DNA of 7,679 nt, from assembly GCA_937934635.1 (NCBI GenBank), contig CALGZD010000076.1, positions 1 to 7,679 on the forward strand, in the 5' to 3' direction. Both the position numbers and the translations under genes were made by a program. A model generated the notes under the pieces. It saw only the letters and a list, made by a program, of their open reading frames with translations, had not been told where the DNA came from and made no database searches. Source of the stretch: an uncultured Deinococcales bacterium. GTDB taxonomy: Bacteria; Deinococcota; Deinococci; Deinococcales; Trueperaceae. Position 1 is the first letter of the stretch. Every line of letters begins with the position of its first letter. Shown piece after piece: positions 1-4,676 of this stretch.

Positions 1-1001
1 GTCAACGGGGCAATGTAGCTCTGCGCCTGCTTGTAGTTCCTCGCAAACATCGCAATGCTTATCAGCAAAGCAGCAATAAAACTAGCAATCAACAAACTGG
101 TCAAAATCAACATAAGCGCTGTCTGCCAACTTAAACTAAGCGAACCACTCATCATCGCTACTATCTCAGCAGCTTCTGGACCTACTTGGCGAACAAGCAC
201 ACCACCCATAATCGCACCACCTACAAAATAGCCTAAAATCGCCATAATGGCTGAGCTTATGCCAAAGGTAAGCGTAGCTAAAAATTTGCCAAAAACAGCT
301 TCACTTCGCCTCACAGGTGACACAAGTAGAGCTTCCAATGTGCCACGCTCCTTCTCCCCTGCCGTGGCATCAATCGCTGCCATCTGCCCACCTGTGTAAG
401 TCCACATAATCATAAAGAAAGGAATCAACCAAGCTAGCATTCCAGAGTTTCGCTCAGCCTCCGAACTAGCATCTATTCGTTCAATGCTTAGAGGTTGTAA
501 AACACTTCTATCCAACCCAACTTGTGCTAACCTACCTGCCACAACCTCATCTTCGTAGCTACTTATAGCCTGCTCTAATTTTCCAGAAATCAACTCTGAG
601 CGCATACTTGTGAGCTTACTGTAGAGCTTTAAATTTGGTCGTTCACCTTCTTGCCCTTCTTGTCTTAAAGTCTCACTAAAGCCACTTGGAATCTCAAGCG
701 CTGCCAAGTAATCACCAGATTCAACCAATGCATAAGGGTCATCAACTTCTGTCAAGACAACTTTGTTCGCTTCAATAAGGGCAATGAGTTCCGTTGGCAT
801 ATGCTCTTTGCCAACTACCGCAATAGCACTAACAGTTTCTGCCTCACGTTCAAAAAGCCCACCCATAAGCAGCGGTAAACCTAACATCATCAGTGGCAAA
901 ATCAAAAAAGGCATGATGATTGCAGATATCAGTGTGCGTCTATCTCGCAAAACAGAAAGAATCTGGTGTCTTGCGACGAGTGAAATCATCTTTGCTCTCA
1001 T
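1..1001 (-). CDS. ABC-2 family export permease (NatB-like), 3' end cut by window edge
   Basis: Reading the minus strand from an ATG at 1001 gives 333 uninterrupted codons up to the window edge. A TAA lies in frame just upstream (1017-1019), so this is the first possible ATG. An N-terminal hydrophobic segment (about residues 22-47) is followed by a long extracytoplasmic stretch (about 50-185) and then membrane segments from about 187 (188-208, 240-262, 295-320). The cytoplasmic motif [16 protein letters not shown] (residues 215-230), right after the second membrane segment, is the hallmark of NatB-type ABC-2 permeases (COG1668/PF12698). Such proteins pair with an ATPase to export ions or small molecules; the substrate cannot be read here. 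The family is usually near 400 residues, so about 60 are missing. No ATPase gene lies upstream: the preceding gene is a rhodanese 121 bases away. The ATPase must be off-window or elsewhere. A link with sulfur metabolism is unproven. Confidence 0.88.
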   Translation of the reverse strand, partial: MRAKMISLVARHQILSVLRDRRTLISAIIMPFLILPLMMLGLPLLMGGLFEREAETVSAIAVVGKEHMPTELIALIEANKVVLTEVDDPYALVESGDYLAALEIPSGFSETLRQEGQEGERPNLKLYSKLTSMRSELISGKLEQAISSYEDEVVAGRLAQVGLDRSVLQPLSIERIDASSEAERNSGMLAWLIPFFMIMWTYTGGQMAAIDATAGEKERGTLEALLVSPVRRSEAVFGKFLATLTFGISSAIMAILGYFVGGAIMGGVLVRQVGPEAAEIVAMMSGSLSLSWQTALMLILTSLLIASFIAALLISIAMFARNYKQAQSYIAPL

Positions 1002-1122
1002 TTTATTGGTCTCATTTTAATAGTTATCTTTAACAGCCTTTATCAGTTTTTGCTTCGTCTTTAGAGTCATCTTTGATTCGCATTTATTTAGTATGCGTAT
1101 TCTTAGCAGTAGGTATGAAAGC
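1002..1122. other. Intergenic gap with an imperfect dyad
   Basis: These 121 bases separate the rhodanese stop from the ABC permease start. The only structure seen is an inverted repeat, ATTCGCAT (1076-1083) against ATGCGTAT (1093-1100), matching at 7 of 8 positions with a 9-base spacer. It has no T-run after it on the minus strand, so it is not a convincing intrinsic terminator. It could be an operator for the permease gene or chance. Whether the permease is co-transcribed with the rhodanese cannot be decided. Confidence 0.3.
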
Positions 1123-1644
1123 CTAACGCTCTATCGGCAAACCTGCTTGCGCCCAAGCTACTGTTCCACCAAGAACATTACGTATATCTTTTTTACCTGC
1201 TTGCAAAAGCATATCACTCGCTTTAGCCGAGCGAACACCAGAGTGGCAAATGACATAAAGCGCTTTGTCATCTGGTAATTCTGAAATGCGTTGTTCTAAT
1301 TGCCCCATAGGAATCAGGGTGACACCAGGTACATGCCCTTGGTCGTATTCCCATTGCTCTCGCACATCCAAAATCAAGTAATCCCCAGATGCATTGGCAA
1401 GGTCTTGAACAGTTACATTTTGAATCTTAGCTTCAATTTGAGCTTCTTGACTTTCAGCAACACTTTTATTAATCACACCATTAATCACACCGTCTTGAGT
1501 TGTTTTGACTGAAGCCTTTGAAGCATTATCTAAGGATTTTACACAACCCCCAAGTAATGCAACTACCACTATCGCAAAACTAATTGATAATAATTTTATC
1601 AGCGTCCGATGAGTTAGTTTGAATTGAAACATTATTACTTCCAT
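1123..1644 (-). CDS. Single-domain rhodanese lipoprotein
   Basis: A 173-residue protein with an N-terminal hydrophobic signal (about 15-33) ending in the lipobox LGGC, Cys34 being the predicted lipidated residue. Valine at +2, not Asp, fits outer-membrane sorting. A Ser/Thr/Gln-rich linker (35-75) leads to a rhodanese domain (about 76-173): LILDVREQWEYDQGHVPG, then the catalytic loop C133-H-S-G-V-R-S, then LGGTVAWAQAGLPI. All expected rhodanese features are intact, so sulfurtransferase activity is likely. The domain resembles PspE/GlpE-type stand-alone rhodaneses. It would act outside the inner membrane, accepting or donating sulfane sulfur. Position in the cluster suggests it works with the PmpA/PmpB transporter upstream. 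Two start codons are plausible, ATG 1644 and ATG 1632, each with its own GGAAG ribosome site created by a tandem duplication. Confidence 0.9.
   Translation of the reverse strand: MEVIMFQFKLTHRTLIKLLSISFAIVVVALLGGCVKSLDNASKASVKTTQDGVINGVINKSVAESQEAQIEAKIQNVTVQDLANASGDYLILDVREQWEYDQGHVPGVTLIPMGQLEQRISELPDDKALYVICHSGVRSAKASDMLLQAGKKDIRNVLGGTVAWAQAGLPIER
1468..1491. repeat. Exact 12-bp tandem duplication in the rhodanese linker
   Basis: ATTAATCACACC occurs twice back to back (1468-1479, 1480-1491). Read on the minus strand it encodes GVIN twice, in the flexible linker between lipid anchor and rhodanese domain. The duplication keeps frame and looks recent because both copies are identical. Confidence 0.85.
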
Positions 1645-1654
1645 TATTACTTCC
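1631..1654 (-). repeat. Exact 12-bp tandem duplication carrying the ribosome site and start
   Basis: On the minus strand GGAAGTAATAAT is present twice in succession, at 1654-1643 and 1642-1631, and each copy is followed by G so that each supplies a GGAAG Shine-Dalgarno-like motif and an ATG. The two ATGs are in frame, 12 bases apart, and the longer form adds only MEVI to the signal peptide. Either or both starts may be used. Confidence 0.85.
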
Positions 1655-1696
1655 TTGCTAATTTCACTCTTTTAAATTTTCAATCATATCGTCTTA

Positions 1697-1743
1697 CAGA
1701 TATCAATATGTCTGATTATACCCGCTCAACTATAAAATCTGTA
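1697..1743 (-). promoter_or_regulatory. Candidate promoter and operator dyad for the rhodanese gene
   Basis: The minus strand carries a perfect -10 hexamer TATAAT (1720-1715) with a weak -35 match TACAGA (1743-1738) 17 bases upstream. Directly downstream of the -10 lies an imperfect palindrome, CAGATATCAATATGTCTG on the plus strand (1697-1714), placed where a repressor would block initiation. The leader to the start codon would be about 60-65 bases. This suggests the rhodanese is transcribed separately from pmpAB. It rests on sequence likeness only. Confidence 0.45.
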
Positions 1744-1772
1744 TAAACATAACCCCGAACCTACAAAATGAA

Positions 1773-1806
1773 AACAGCCACCCCCTTTTCATCTAGAGTG
1801 ACTGTT
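1773..1806 (-). terminator. Possible intrinsic terminator after pmpAB (weak)
   Basis: AACAGCCAC (1773-1781) and GTGACTGTT (1798-1806) pair over nine positions, with one mismatch that becomes a G-U wobble in the minus-strand RNA. The loop is 16 bases. On the minus strand the stem is followed by a short T-rich run (GTTTTCATTTTG). The long loop and broken T-run make this weak, but its location between pmpB and the rhodanese promoter suits a terminator. Confidence 0.4.
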
Positions 1807-1824
1807 CAATCTCAAAATTCCGAG

Positions 1825-1965
1825 CTAATACCGTGTCCGAAAATACATGTAATAAAAGACTGAGTTAAAACCGTCAGGTGCTCAACCATATTCCGCTTTG
1901 TTGCAGGAGTATTAGCGAAAAATACGTTCAGACTTTAATACGGATTTAAGCGGAATTGGTATAAG
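1825..1965. repeat. Compact 141-bp element with terminal and internal inverted repeats (MITE-like)
   Basis: The ends CTAATACCGTGTCCG (1825-1839) and, reversed, CTTATACCAATTCCG (1965-1951) match at 11 of 15 positions. Internal perfect inverted repeats are ATTCCGCTT (1890-1898) with AAGCGGAAT (1948-1956) and GCTAATAC (1824-1831) with GTATTAGC (1909-1916). No open frame of note is inside and no clear target-site duplication flanks it. It ends one base before the pmpB stop codon. It could be a non-autonomous transposable element or a structured intergenic repeat; I do not recognise a named family. Confidence 0.4.
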
Positions 1966-1966
1966 T

Positions 1967-2476
1967 TTAATGCGGAAGATAGCGCTTAACTGAACCATAA
2001 ACCCAAACGCCTAAAAGCGCACTCAATATCACAGCAATGAACACACTAGACCCACTACCAACCAGTGCATAAAGCGGACCAGGGCAAGCCCCCGTCATAG
2101 CCCAACCAAAACCAAAAATTGTTCCACCAAGCAAGTTACCTGTCACCGTTGGCGACTTTGGTTTAATAGAGATATCATCGCCAAAAAAGGTTTTTGCACC
2201 CGTTCTTTTCAGCAACCAGAGTGACAGTGCAGCAACAACTACCGCAGAAGCAATCACCCCGTACATATGAAAGGATTGAAAGCGAAACATCTCCTGAATT
2301 CTATACCAAGAGATTATCTCTGATTTATAAGCAATAATGCCAAAGACTGTACCTGACACTATAAAGAGTAATCCGTCTAATAGTCCTAGAGCAGGAACTT
2401 GACTATCCACAGATCCTTGATTATCCACAGATCCTTGACTATCTAACGCAACTTTTTCTGAAGTAATGCTAGCCAT
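1967..2476 (-). CDS. pmpB: YeeE/YedE-family half-transporter, PmpB-like
   Basis: A 169-residue membrane protein of the Sulf_transp (YeeE/YedE) family, half-size form usually found next to PmpA. Hydrophobic segments lie at about 31-50, 71-90, 112-130 and 143-161. Family-typical blocks are visible: ISWYRIQEMFRFQSFHMYG (55-73) and GFGWAMTGACPGPLYALVG (122-140), whose Cys131 is the conserved pore-type cysteine of the family. In the characterised full-length relative TsuA, thiosulfate passes along such cysteines; function here is inferred. The N-terminal ~28 residues are an unusual hydrophilic extension encoded by a DNA tandem repeat. Start ATG 2476 is supported by a GGAGGG ribosome site inside the end of pmpA; the genes are three bases apart, so translation is probably coupled and the two halves made together. 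Confidence 0.9.
   Translation of the reverse strand: MASITSEKVALDSQGSVDNQGSVDSQVPALGLLDGLLFIVSGTVFGIIAYKSEIISWYRIQEMFRFQSFHMYGVIASAVVVAALSLWLLKRTGAKTFFGDDISIKPKSPTVTGNLLGGTIFGFGWAMTGACPGPLYALVGSGSSVFIAVILSALLGVWVYGSVKRYLPH
2399..2444. repeat. 18-bp tandem repeat, about 2.5 copies, in the pmpB N-terminus
   Basis: The plus-strand unit TTGACTATCCACAGATCC (2399-2416) is followed by a copy with one change (2417-2434) and a partial third (2435-2444). On the coding strand it gives a six-residue repeat (DSQGSV, DNQGSV type) within a hydrophilic extension. The second copy contains TTATCCACA (2421-2429), identical to the strong DnaA-box consensus, and the first has CTATCCACA (2403-2411), one base off and 18 bases away. 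Confidence 0.85.
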
Positions 2477-2479
2477 AAC

Positions 2480-3067
2480 CTACCCTCCTGCCCCTAAAAT
2501 AATTGGAAATAAAAAGTGAGTGGTTACAAGACCACCAATGAAAAAACCAATAACAGCAATCAGCGATGGCCATTGCAAATTGGCTAAACCACTAATAGCG
2601 TGACCAGAAGTACAGCCACCCGCATAACGTGTACCAAAACCAATTAAAAACCCACCAAGAATCATTAAAATGAAGCCTGGCAGTGTGAACAGATTTGCCC
2701 AGTTAAAAATGCTTTGCGGTGCATAATTTCCATCTGTTTCTACACCTAGCGCAGCAAGGTTTTGACTCGTACTAGACGCAACTTCTAACGGTTGTGGATT
2801 TGCCAGAAAACTAGCAGCAACAAAGCCACCGAGAACGATGCCAAGAACAAATAACAAGTTCCATAAGCCTTCTTTACGCCAATCATAGTTAAAGAAAGGA
2901 TTTCTACTACTTTTACTACTGGGCATCATGGCACAAACATGCCTCAAACTAGAGGAAATACCAAAGGTTCTGTTGCCAATGAGCAGTAAAAGTGGAACTG
3001 TTAAGCCGATTAGGGGACCTGAAACATACCAAGGCCATGGTTGTTTAAGGACGGTTAAAATATCCAT
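2480..3067 (-). CDS. pmpA: YeeE/YedE-family half-transporter, PmpA-like
   Basis: A 195-residue inner-membrane protein of the Sulf_transp family. After the conserved [15 protein letters not shown] (11-25) come hydrophobic segments at about 14-31, 69-88, 127-146 and 168-192. The block [19 protein letters not shown] (144-162) is the family signature, with Cys152 in the conserved GGCTSGH. A second cysteine, Cys45, sits in LRHVCAMM. Together with PmpB it makes up the two halves that are fused in one chain in YeeE/TsuA, so a PmpA-PmpB complex for uptake or release of thiosulfate or another sulfur species is expected. Such pairs commonly neighbour Blh-type persulfide dioxygenase genes, as here. The ATG at 3067 has no purine-rich ribosome site before it (the preceding bases are ATACCCCCC), while a good promoter lies so close that a leaderless mRNA is possible. 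Confidence 0.9.
   Translation of the reverse strand: MDILTVLKQPWPWYVSGPLIGLTVPLLLLIGNRTFGISSSLRHVCAMMPSSKSSRNPFFNYDWRKEGLWNLLFVLGIVLGGFVAASFLANPQPLEVASSTSQNLAALGVETDGNYAPQSIFNWANLFTLPGFILMILGGFLIGFGTRYAGGCTSGHAISGLANLQWPSLIAVIGFFIGGLVTTHFLFPIILGAGG
2483..2488 (-). promoter_or_regulatory. pmpB ribosome binding site inside pmpA
   Basis: GGAGGG on the minus strand forms the last two codons (Gly-Gly) of pmpA, ends next to its TAG stop and lies 6 bases before the pmpB ATG. This arrangement favours translational coupling and decides the pmpB start. Confidence 0.8.
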
Positions 3068-3079
3068 GGGGGGTATATT
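3059..3079. promoter_or_regulatory. Possible operator over the pmpA start and -10
   Basis: AATAT (3059-3063) and ATATT (3075-3079) are inverted arms around a G-rich core containing CCATGG and a run of six G (plus strand 3068-3073). The site covers the start codon and the -10 box, so a bound protein would block both. Its ATAT-spacer-ATAT look recalls BigR/SqrR-type sites, and the ATACCCCCC half recalls CsoR/CstR-type half-sites, but neither is a full match. Confidence 0.3.
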
Positions 3080-3104
3080 AGCTCTAAACTTTTAAGTTTG
3101 TCAA
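3075..3104 (-). promoter_or_regulatory. Candidate pmpAB promoter
   Basis: The minus strand shows a perfect -35 TTGACA (3104-3099), an 18-base spacer and a -10 TAATAT (3080-3075, four of six matches to TATAAT). Transcription would begin close to 3069-3067, essentially at the pmpA ATG. A perfect inverted repeat GTCAAG (3100-3105) and CTTGAC (3112-3117) with a 6-base loop overlaps the -35 and could be an operator. Confidence 0.5.
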
Positions 3105-3115
3105 GCCACAACTTG

Positions 3116-3133
3116 ACGTAATGTACGTAATGT
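3116..3133. repeat. Exact 9-bp tandem duplication upstream of the pmpA promoter
   Basis: ACGTAATGT occurs twice in tandem (3116-3124, 3125-3133). It lies 12-29 bases upstream of the -35, where an activator might bind. Inverted TTGAC (3113-3117) and GTCAA (3137-3141) frame it. Confidence 0.6.
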
Positions 3134-3180
3134 GATGTCAATTTTTGCTATCTACAGCTTTATGATGATTTTTTCTATTA

Positions 3181-3390
3181 GCATTTCCTCGTAACAACTC
3201 TACAGTCTAAGTGGGTTTACAGTCTAAGTGAGTTTGCAGTCTAAGTGGGTTTGTTCTTACTCGTTACGAAGCTTGCCAATTCCCTGCTGTCGCAGTAAAT
3301 CTAGCGTTTCCACGTAACAACTGTACACACTAAGTGAGTTAATGCTTACTCGTTACGAAGCTCGCCGATTCACTGCTGTTGCAGTGAATC
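3181..3390. repeat. Two diverged tandem copies of an ~87-bp unit
   Basis: Copy A (3181-3302, 122 bp) and copy B (3304-3390, 87 bp) align along their length. Both begin GC(A/G)TTTCC(T/A)CGTAACAACT, share TTACTCGTTACGAAGCT in the middle (3257-3273, 3346-3362), and end in a hairpin region around CTGCTGT(C/T)GCAGT. Copy A is longer by 35 bases, which is accounted for by two extra 17-bp subrepeats. Each copy has inverted CGTAAC/GTTACG arms. No coding frame is evident. I do not recognise the family. Confidence 0.75.
3202..3252. repeat. 17-bp subrepeat, three copies
   Basis: ACAGTCTAAGTGGGTTT (3202-3218) recurs at 3219-3235 and 3236-3252 with one change each. The equivalent place in copy B of the larger repeat (3325-3341) has a single diverged unit, so this is a local expansion inside one copy. 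Confidence 0.85.
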
Positions 3391-3391
3391 G
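3366..3391. repeat. Perfect 11-bp hairpin with 4-base loop
   Basis: CGATTCACTGC (3366-3376) and GCAGTGAATCG (3381-3391) are exact inverted copies around TGTT. It lies 26 bases past the regulator gene's stop. Neither strand has a T-run after it, so it is not a standard intrinsic terminator, though it could stabilise the 3' end of the regulator mRNA. The matching spot in copy A is a degenerate stem with only CTGC/GCAG kept. Confidence 0.75.
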
Positions 3392-3416
3392 TGGAACTGC
3401 TAATCGTAGAACTGCT
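3387..3416. repeat. 15-bp tandem duplication abutting the regulator stop codon
   Basis: AATCGTGGAACTGCT (3387-3401) is followed by the same sequence with one change (3402-3416). The second copy ends exactly where the regulator's stop codon begins (3417), and the first overlaps the 3' arm of the hairpin. Confidence 0.8.
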
Positions 3417-4322
3417 TTATCTATTTTTAATAAGGTCTATAGCTGCCAACTTCGCAAAATCTAACGTGGCTGTTTCATGGTGAATACAAAGACTTGCGAT
3501 ATTCGCACCACCTTCATCAAGCTGAACAAACTTAACACCAGTGTTGGTAGTAATGTTTGGAAGGTAATTTGCTAGACCAATACCAATGCCAATACCCTGT
3601 TGCACGCAAGATAACACCGCTGATGGGCTACCAACTTCAACATACTTAGCAGGCTTCACTTTGTTTCTTTCAATACTTTCCAAAGTGTTTTTATATACTG
3701 CTGAGATTGACTTGGTTAAAATAATCGTTTCACCTTTGAGCGCAGTGATTGACGTATAGACTTCGTTATATAGCAGATGGTCTTCGTGTATAAAAAATCC
3801 AATAGCATCATTTCCGTAGACAGTAATTGACGCTTCCAACGCTTGTGGTAATTGACTTTCTGGTTGCAATACAAAACAAACATCAAGCTGCCGATGAAGC
3901 AATTGATCAATCAAGGCTGTGCTGTAATCTTCATAAAATATAAGATCAATGTTTTTTCTTTGTTCTGCTAAAATACTAAGCAAGCGTGGTGTCACCGATG
4001 GGGCAAGGTGATAGCTCACCCCAACATTTAGAACAGTACGACGATTTTTATTTTCCCCTAAAAAGTTTTGTGCCTCCTGAAAAGTCTGTGCCACAGCACA
4101 GGCATGTGGCAACAGAGCTTCACCATGCTTTGTTAATTCAATCCCAAAAGCAGTCCGTTCATAAAGCAATTCCCCAACAGATTGCTGGAGTGCAGCAAGT
4201 TGACGACTTAAGCCTGGTTGACTTGTTTTAAGCGCCTTTGCTGCCTTCGTTATATTTTTATATTTTGCAACACTGCAAAAAGCAATGAGATGTTCAACCT
4301 TCACAATATAACAATATAACAT
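3417..4322 (-). CDS. LysR-type transcriptional regulator
   Basis: A 301-residue protein, typical LysR length. The N-terminal winged helix-turn-helix spans about residues 8-66, with ITKAAKALKTSQPGLSRQ (24-41) as the DNA-binding part and LYERTAFGIELTKHGEALL (53-71) as the wing and linker start. The effector domain runs from about 95 to 301 and ends in a family-typical QQGIGIGIGLANYLP (241-255) region. Three cysteines (149, 239, 279) lie in the effector domain and could sense sulfur species, which is speculation. Neither possible start has a visible ribosome site: ATG 4322 is used here, but GTG 4304 (giving MKVEHLIAFCSVA) matches the usual LysR N-terminus better. Diverging from the dioxygenase-SulP operon and lying upstream of pmpAB, it is the likely regulator of one or both, and probably of itself. 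Confidence 0.92.
   Translation of the reverse strand: MLYCYIVKVEHLIAFCSVAKYKNITKAAKALKTSQPGLSRQLAALQQSVGELLYERTAFGIELTKHGEALLPHACAVAQTFQEAQNFLGENKNRRTVLNVGVSYHLAPSVTPRLLSILAEQRKNIDLIFYEDYSTALIDQLLHRQLDVCFVLQPESQLPQALEASITVYGNDAIGFFIHEDHLLYNEVYTSITALKGETIILTKSISAVYKNTLESIERNKVKPAKYVEVGSPSAVLSCVQQGIGIGIGLANYLPNITTNTGVKFVQLDEGGANIASLCIHHETATLDFAKLAAIDLIKNR
4303..4318. repeat. Exact 8-bp tandem duplication at the regulator start
   Basis: ACAATATA occurs twice (4303-4310, 4311-4318), with a further ACAATAT at 4333-4339. It covers the codons between the ATG 4322 and GTG 4304 start choices, so the upstream ATG extension may be a by-product of the duplication. Confidence 0.6.
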
Positions 4323-4334
4323 AAAAGTGATAAC

Positions 4335-4353
4335 AATATGCTATTTGCATATT
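4335..4353. promoter_or_regulatory. Perfect dyad, probable LysR-type operator
   Basis: AATATGC (4335-4341) and GCATATT (4347-4353) are exact inverted arms with a 5-base centre. Overlapping it, TTGCA (4345-4349) and TGCAA (4361-4365) form a second inverted pair 11 bases apart, and TATTTGCA repeats at 4342-4349 and 4357-4364. The cluster sits between the divergent genes, 13 bases from the regulator ATG, the usual place for a LysR-type binding region that controls both directions. Confidence 0.5.
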
Positions 4354-4373
4354 TCTTATTTGCAAGCTATAGT
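4345..4373 (+). promoter_or_regulatory. Candidate promoter for the dioxygenase-SulP operon
   Basis: TTGCAT (4345-4350) is a weak -35 (TTG conserved), 17 bases before TATAGT (4368-4373), five of six matches to TATAAT. The -35 lies inside the dyad region, as in activator-dependent LysR-controlled promoters. Transcription from here would give a leader of about 300 bases made largely of the tandem arrays below. Other AT-rich -10-like sites exist within those arrays. Confidence 0.4.
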
Positions 4374-4393
4374 TGTGAAAAGTTCTTTAGAGG

Positions 4394-4517
4394 CTTAGTG
4401 CCCTATATTTGATGTCCTGTATTAGTGCTATGTATTTAGTGCCCTGTATTTAGTGCCCTGTATTTAGTGCCCTACATTTAACGCCCTGTATTTCGTGCGC
4501 TGTATCAGTGTCATCTA
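4394..4517. repeat. 14-bp tandem array, eight units plus a degenerate ninth
   Basis: The core unit is TTTAGTGCCCTGTA, exact at 4435-4448 and 4449-4462. Diverged copies are at 4394-4407, 4408-4421, 4422-4434 (13 bp), 4463-4476, 4477-4490 and 4491-4504, with a poor last one at 4505-4517. Identity is highest in the middle and decays to both sides. The array has no credible coding frame and occupies the space between the regulator and the dioxygenase gene. Confidence 0.9.
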
Positions 4518-4520
4518 GAT

Positions 4521-4564
4521 ACCGTATAAATTCCATGTAAATACCATATAAATACCGTGTAGGT
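4521..4564. repeat. 11-bp tandem array, four units
   Basis: ACCGTATAAAT (4521-4531), TCCATGTAAAT (4532-4542), ACCATATAAAT (4543-4553) and ACCGTGTAGGT (4554-4564) are variants of one 11-bp unit set end to end. The period is close to one DNA turn, so the TAAA tracts fall on one face of the helix. The array begins three bases after the 14-bp array and has a different unit. Confidence 0.8.
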
Positions 4565-4593
4565 ACAAAGCTAAGTGAAAAATAAGTTAGAAG

Positions 4594-4647
4594 AAAAATA
4601 GCAGAAAAATAGAAAAAAAATAGCAGAAAGATAGCAGAAAGATAGTG
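4594..4647. repeat. A-rich 11-bp tandem array before the dioxygenase gene
   Basis: Units of the type AAAAATAGCAG appear at 4594-4604, a shortened form at 4605-4612, a stretched form at 4613-4626, then AAAGATAGCAG at 4627-4637 and a final variant at 4638-4647. It ends 13 bases before the ribosome site and is the third distinct array in the leader. The purine-rich strand is the mRNA-like strand. Confidence 0.75.
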
Positions 4648-4660
4648 ATTCACAAAAAAT

Positions 4661-4665
4661 GGAGG
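4661..4665 (+). promoter_or_regulatory. Ribosome binding site of the dioxygenase gene
   Basis: GGAGG lies 11 bases before ATG 4677. The motif is strong though the spacing is longer than the usual 5-9 bases. It supports this start, which also fits the family N-terminus (MLFKQIYDESLAQASYIVG). Confidence 0.75.
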
Positions 4666-4676
4666 CAAATTAAACA

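Noticed and set aside
763..1020. 85-codon plus-strand frame opposite the ABC permease, and other frames opposite or inside the dioxygenase, LysR and rhodanese genes
   Set aside because: They are shadows of strong coding frames and show no protein family features of their own.
1032..1083. 17-codon frame on the minus strand (MRIKDDSKDEAKTDKGC) between the rhodanese and permease genes
   Set aside because: Hydrophilic and in frame, but very short, without a Shine-Dalgarno motif or a recognised family; not enough to call a gene.
2403..2429. DnaA-box pair as a replication origin
   Set aside because: The boxes lie in a coding tandem repeat, with no AT-rich unwinding region, further boxes or dnaA/dnaN/gidA-type neighbours.
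3366..3391. Hairpin as an intrinsic terminator for the LysR gene
   Set aside because: The stem is perfect but no T-run follows on either strand, and it belongs to a duplicated repeat unit.
4394..4517. 14-bp array as a CRISPR
   Set aside because: Units are directly adjacent without unique spacers, far shorter than CRISPR repeats, and no cas genes are present.
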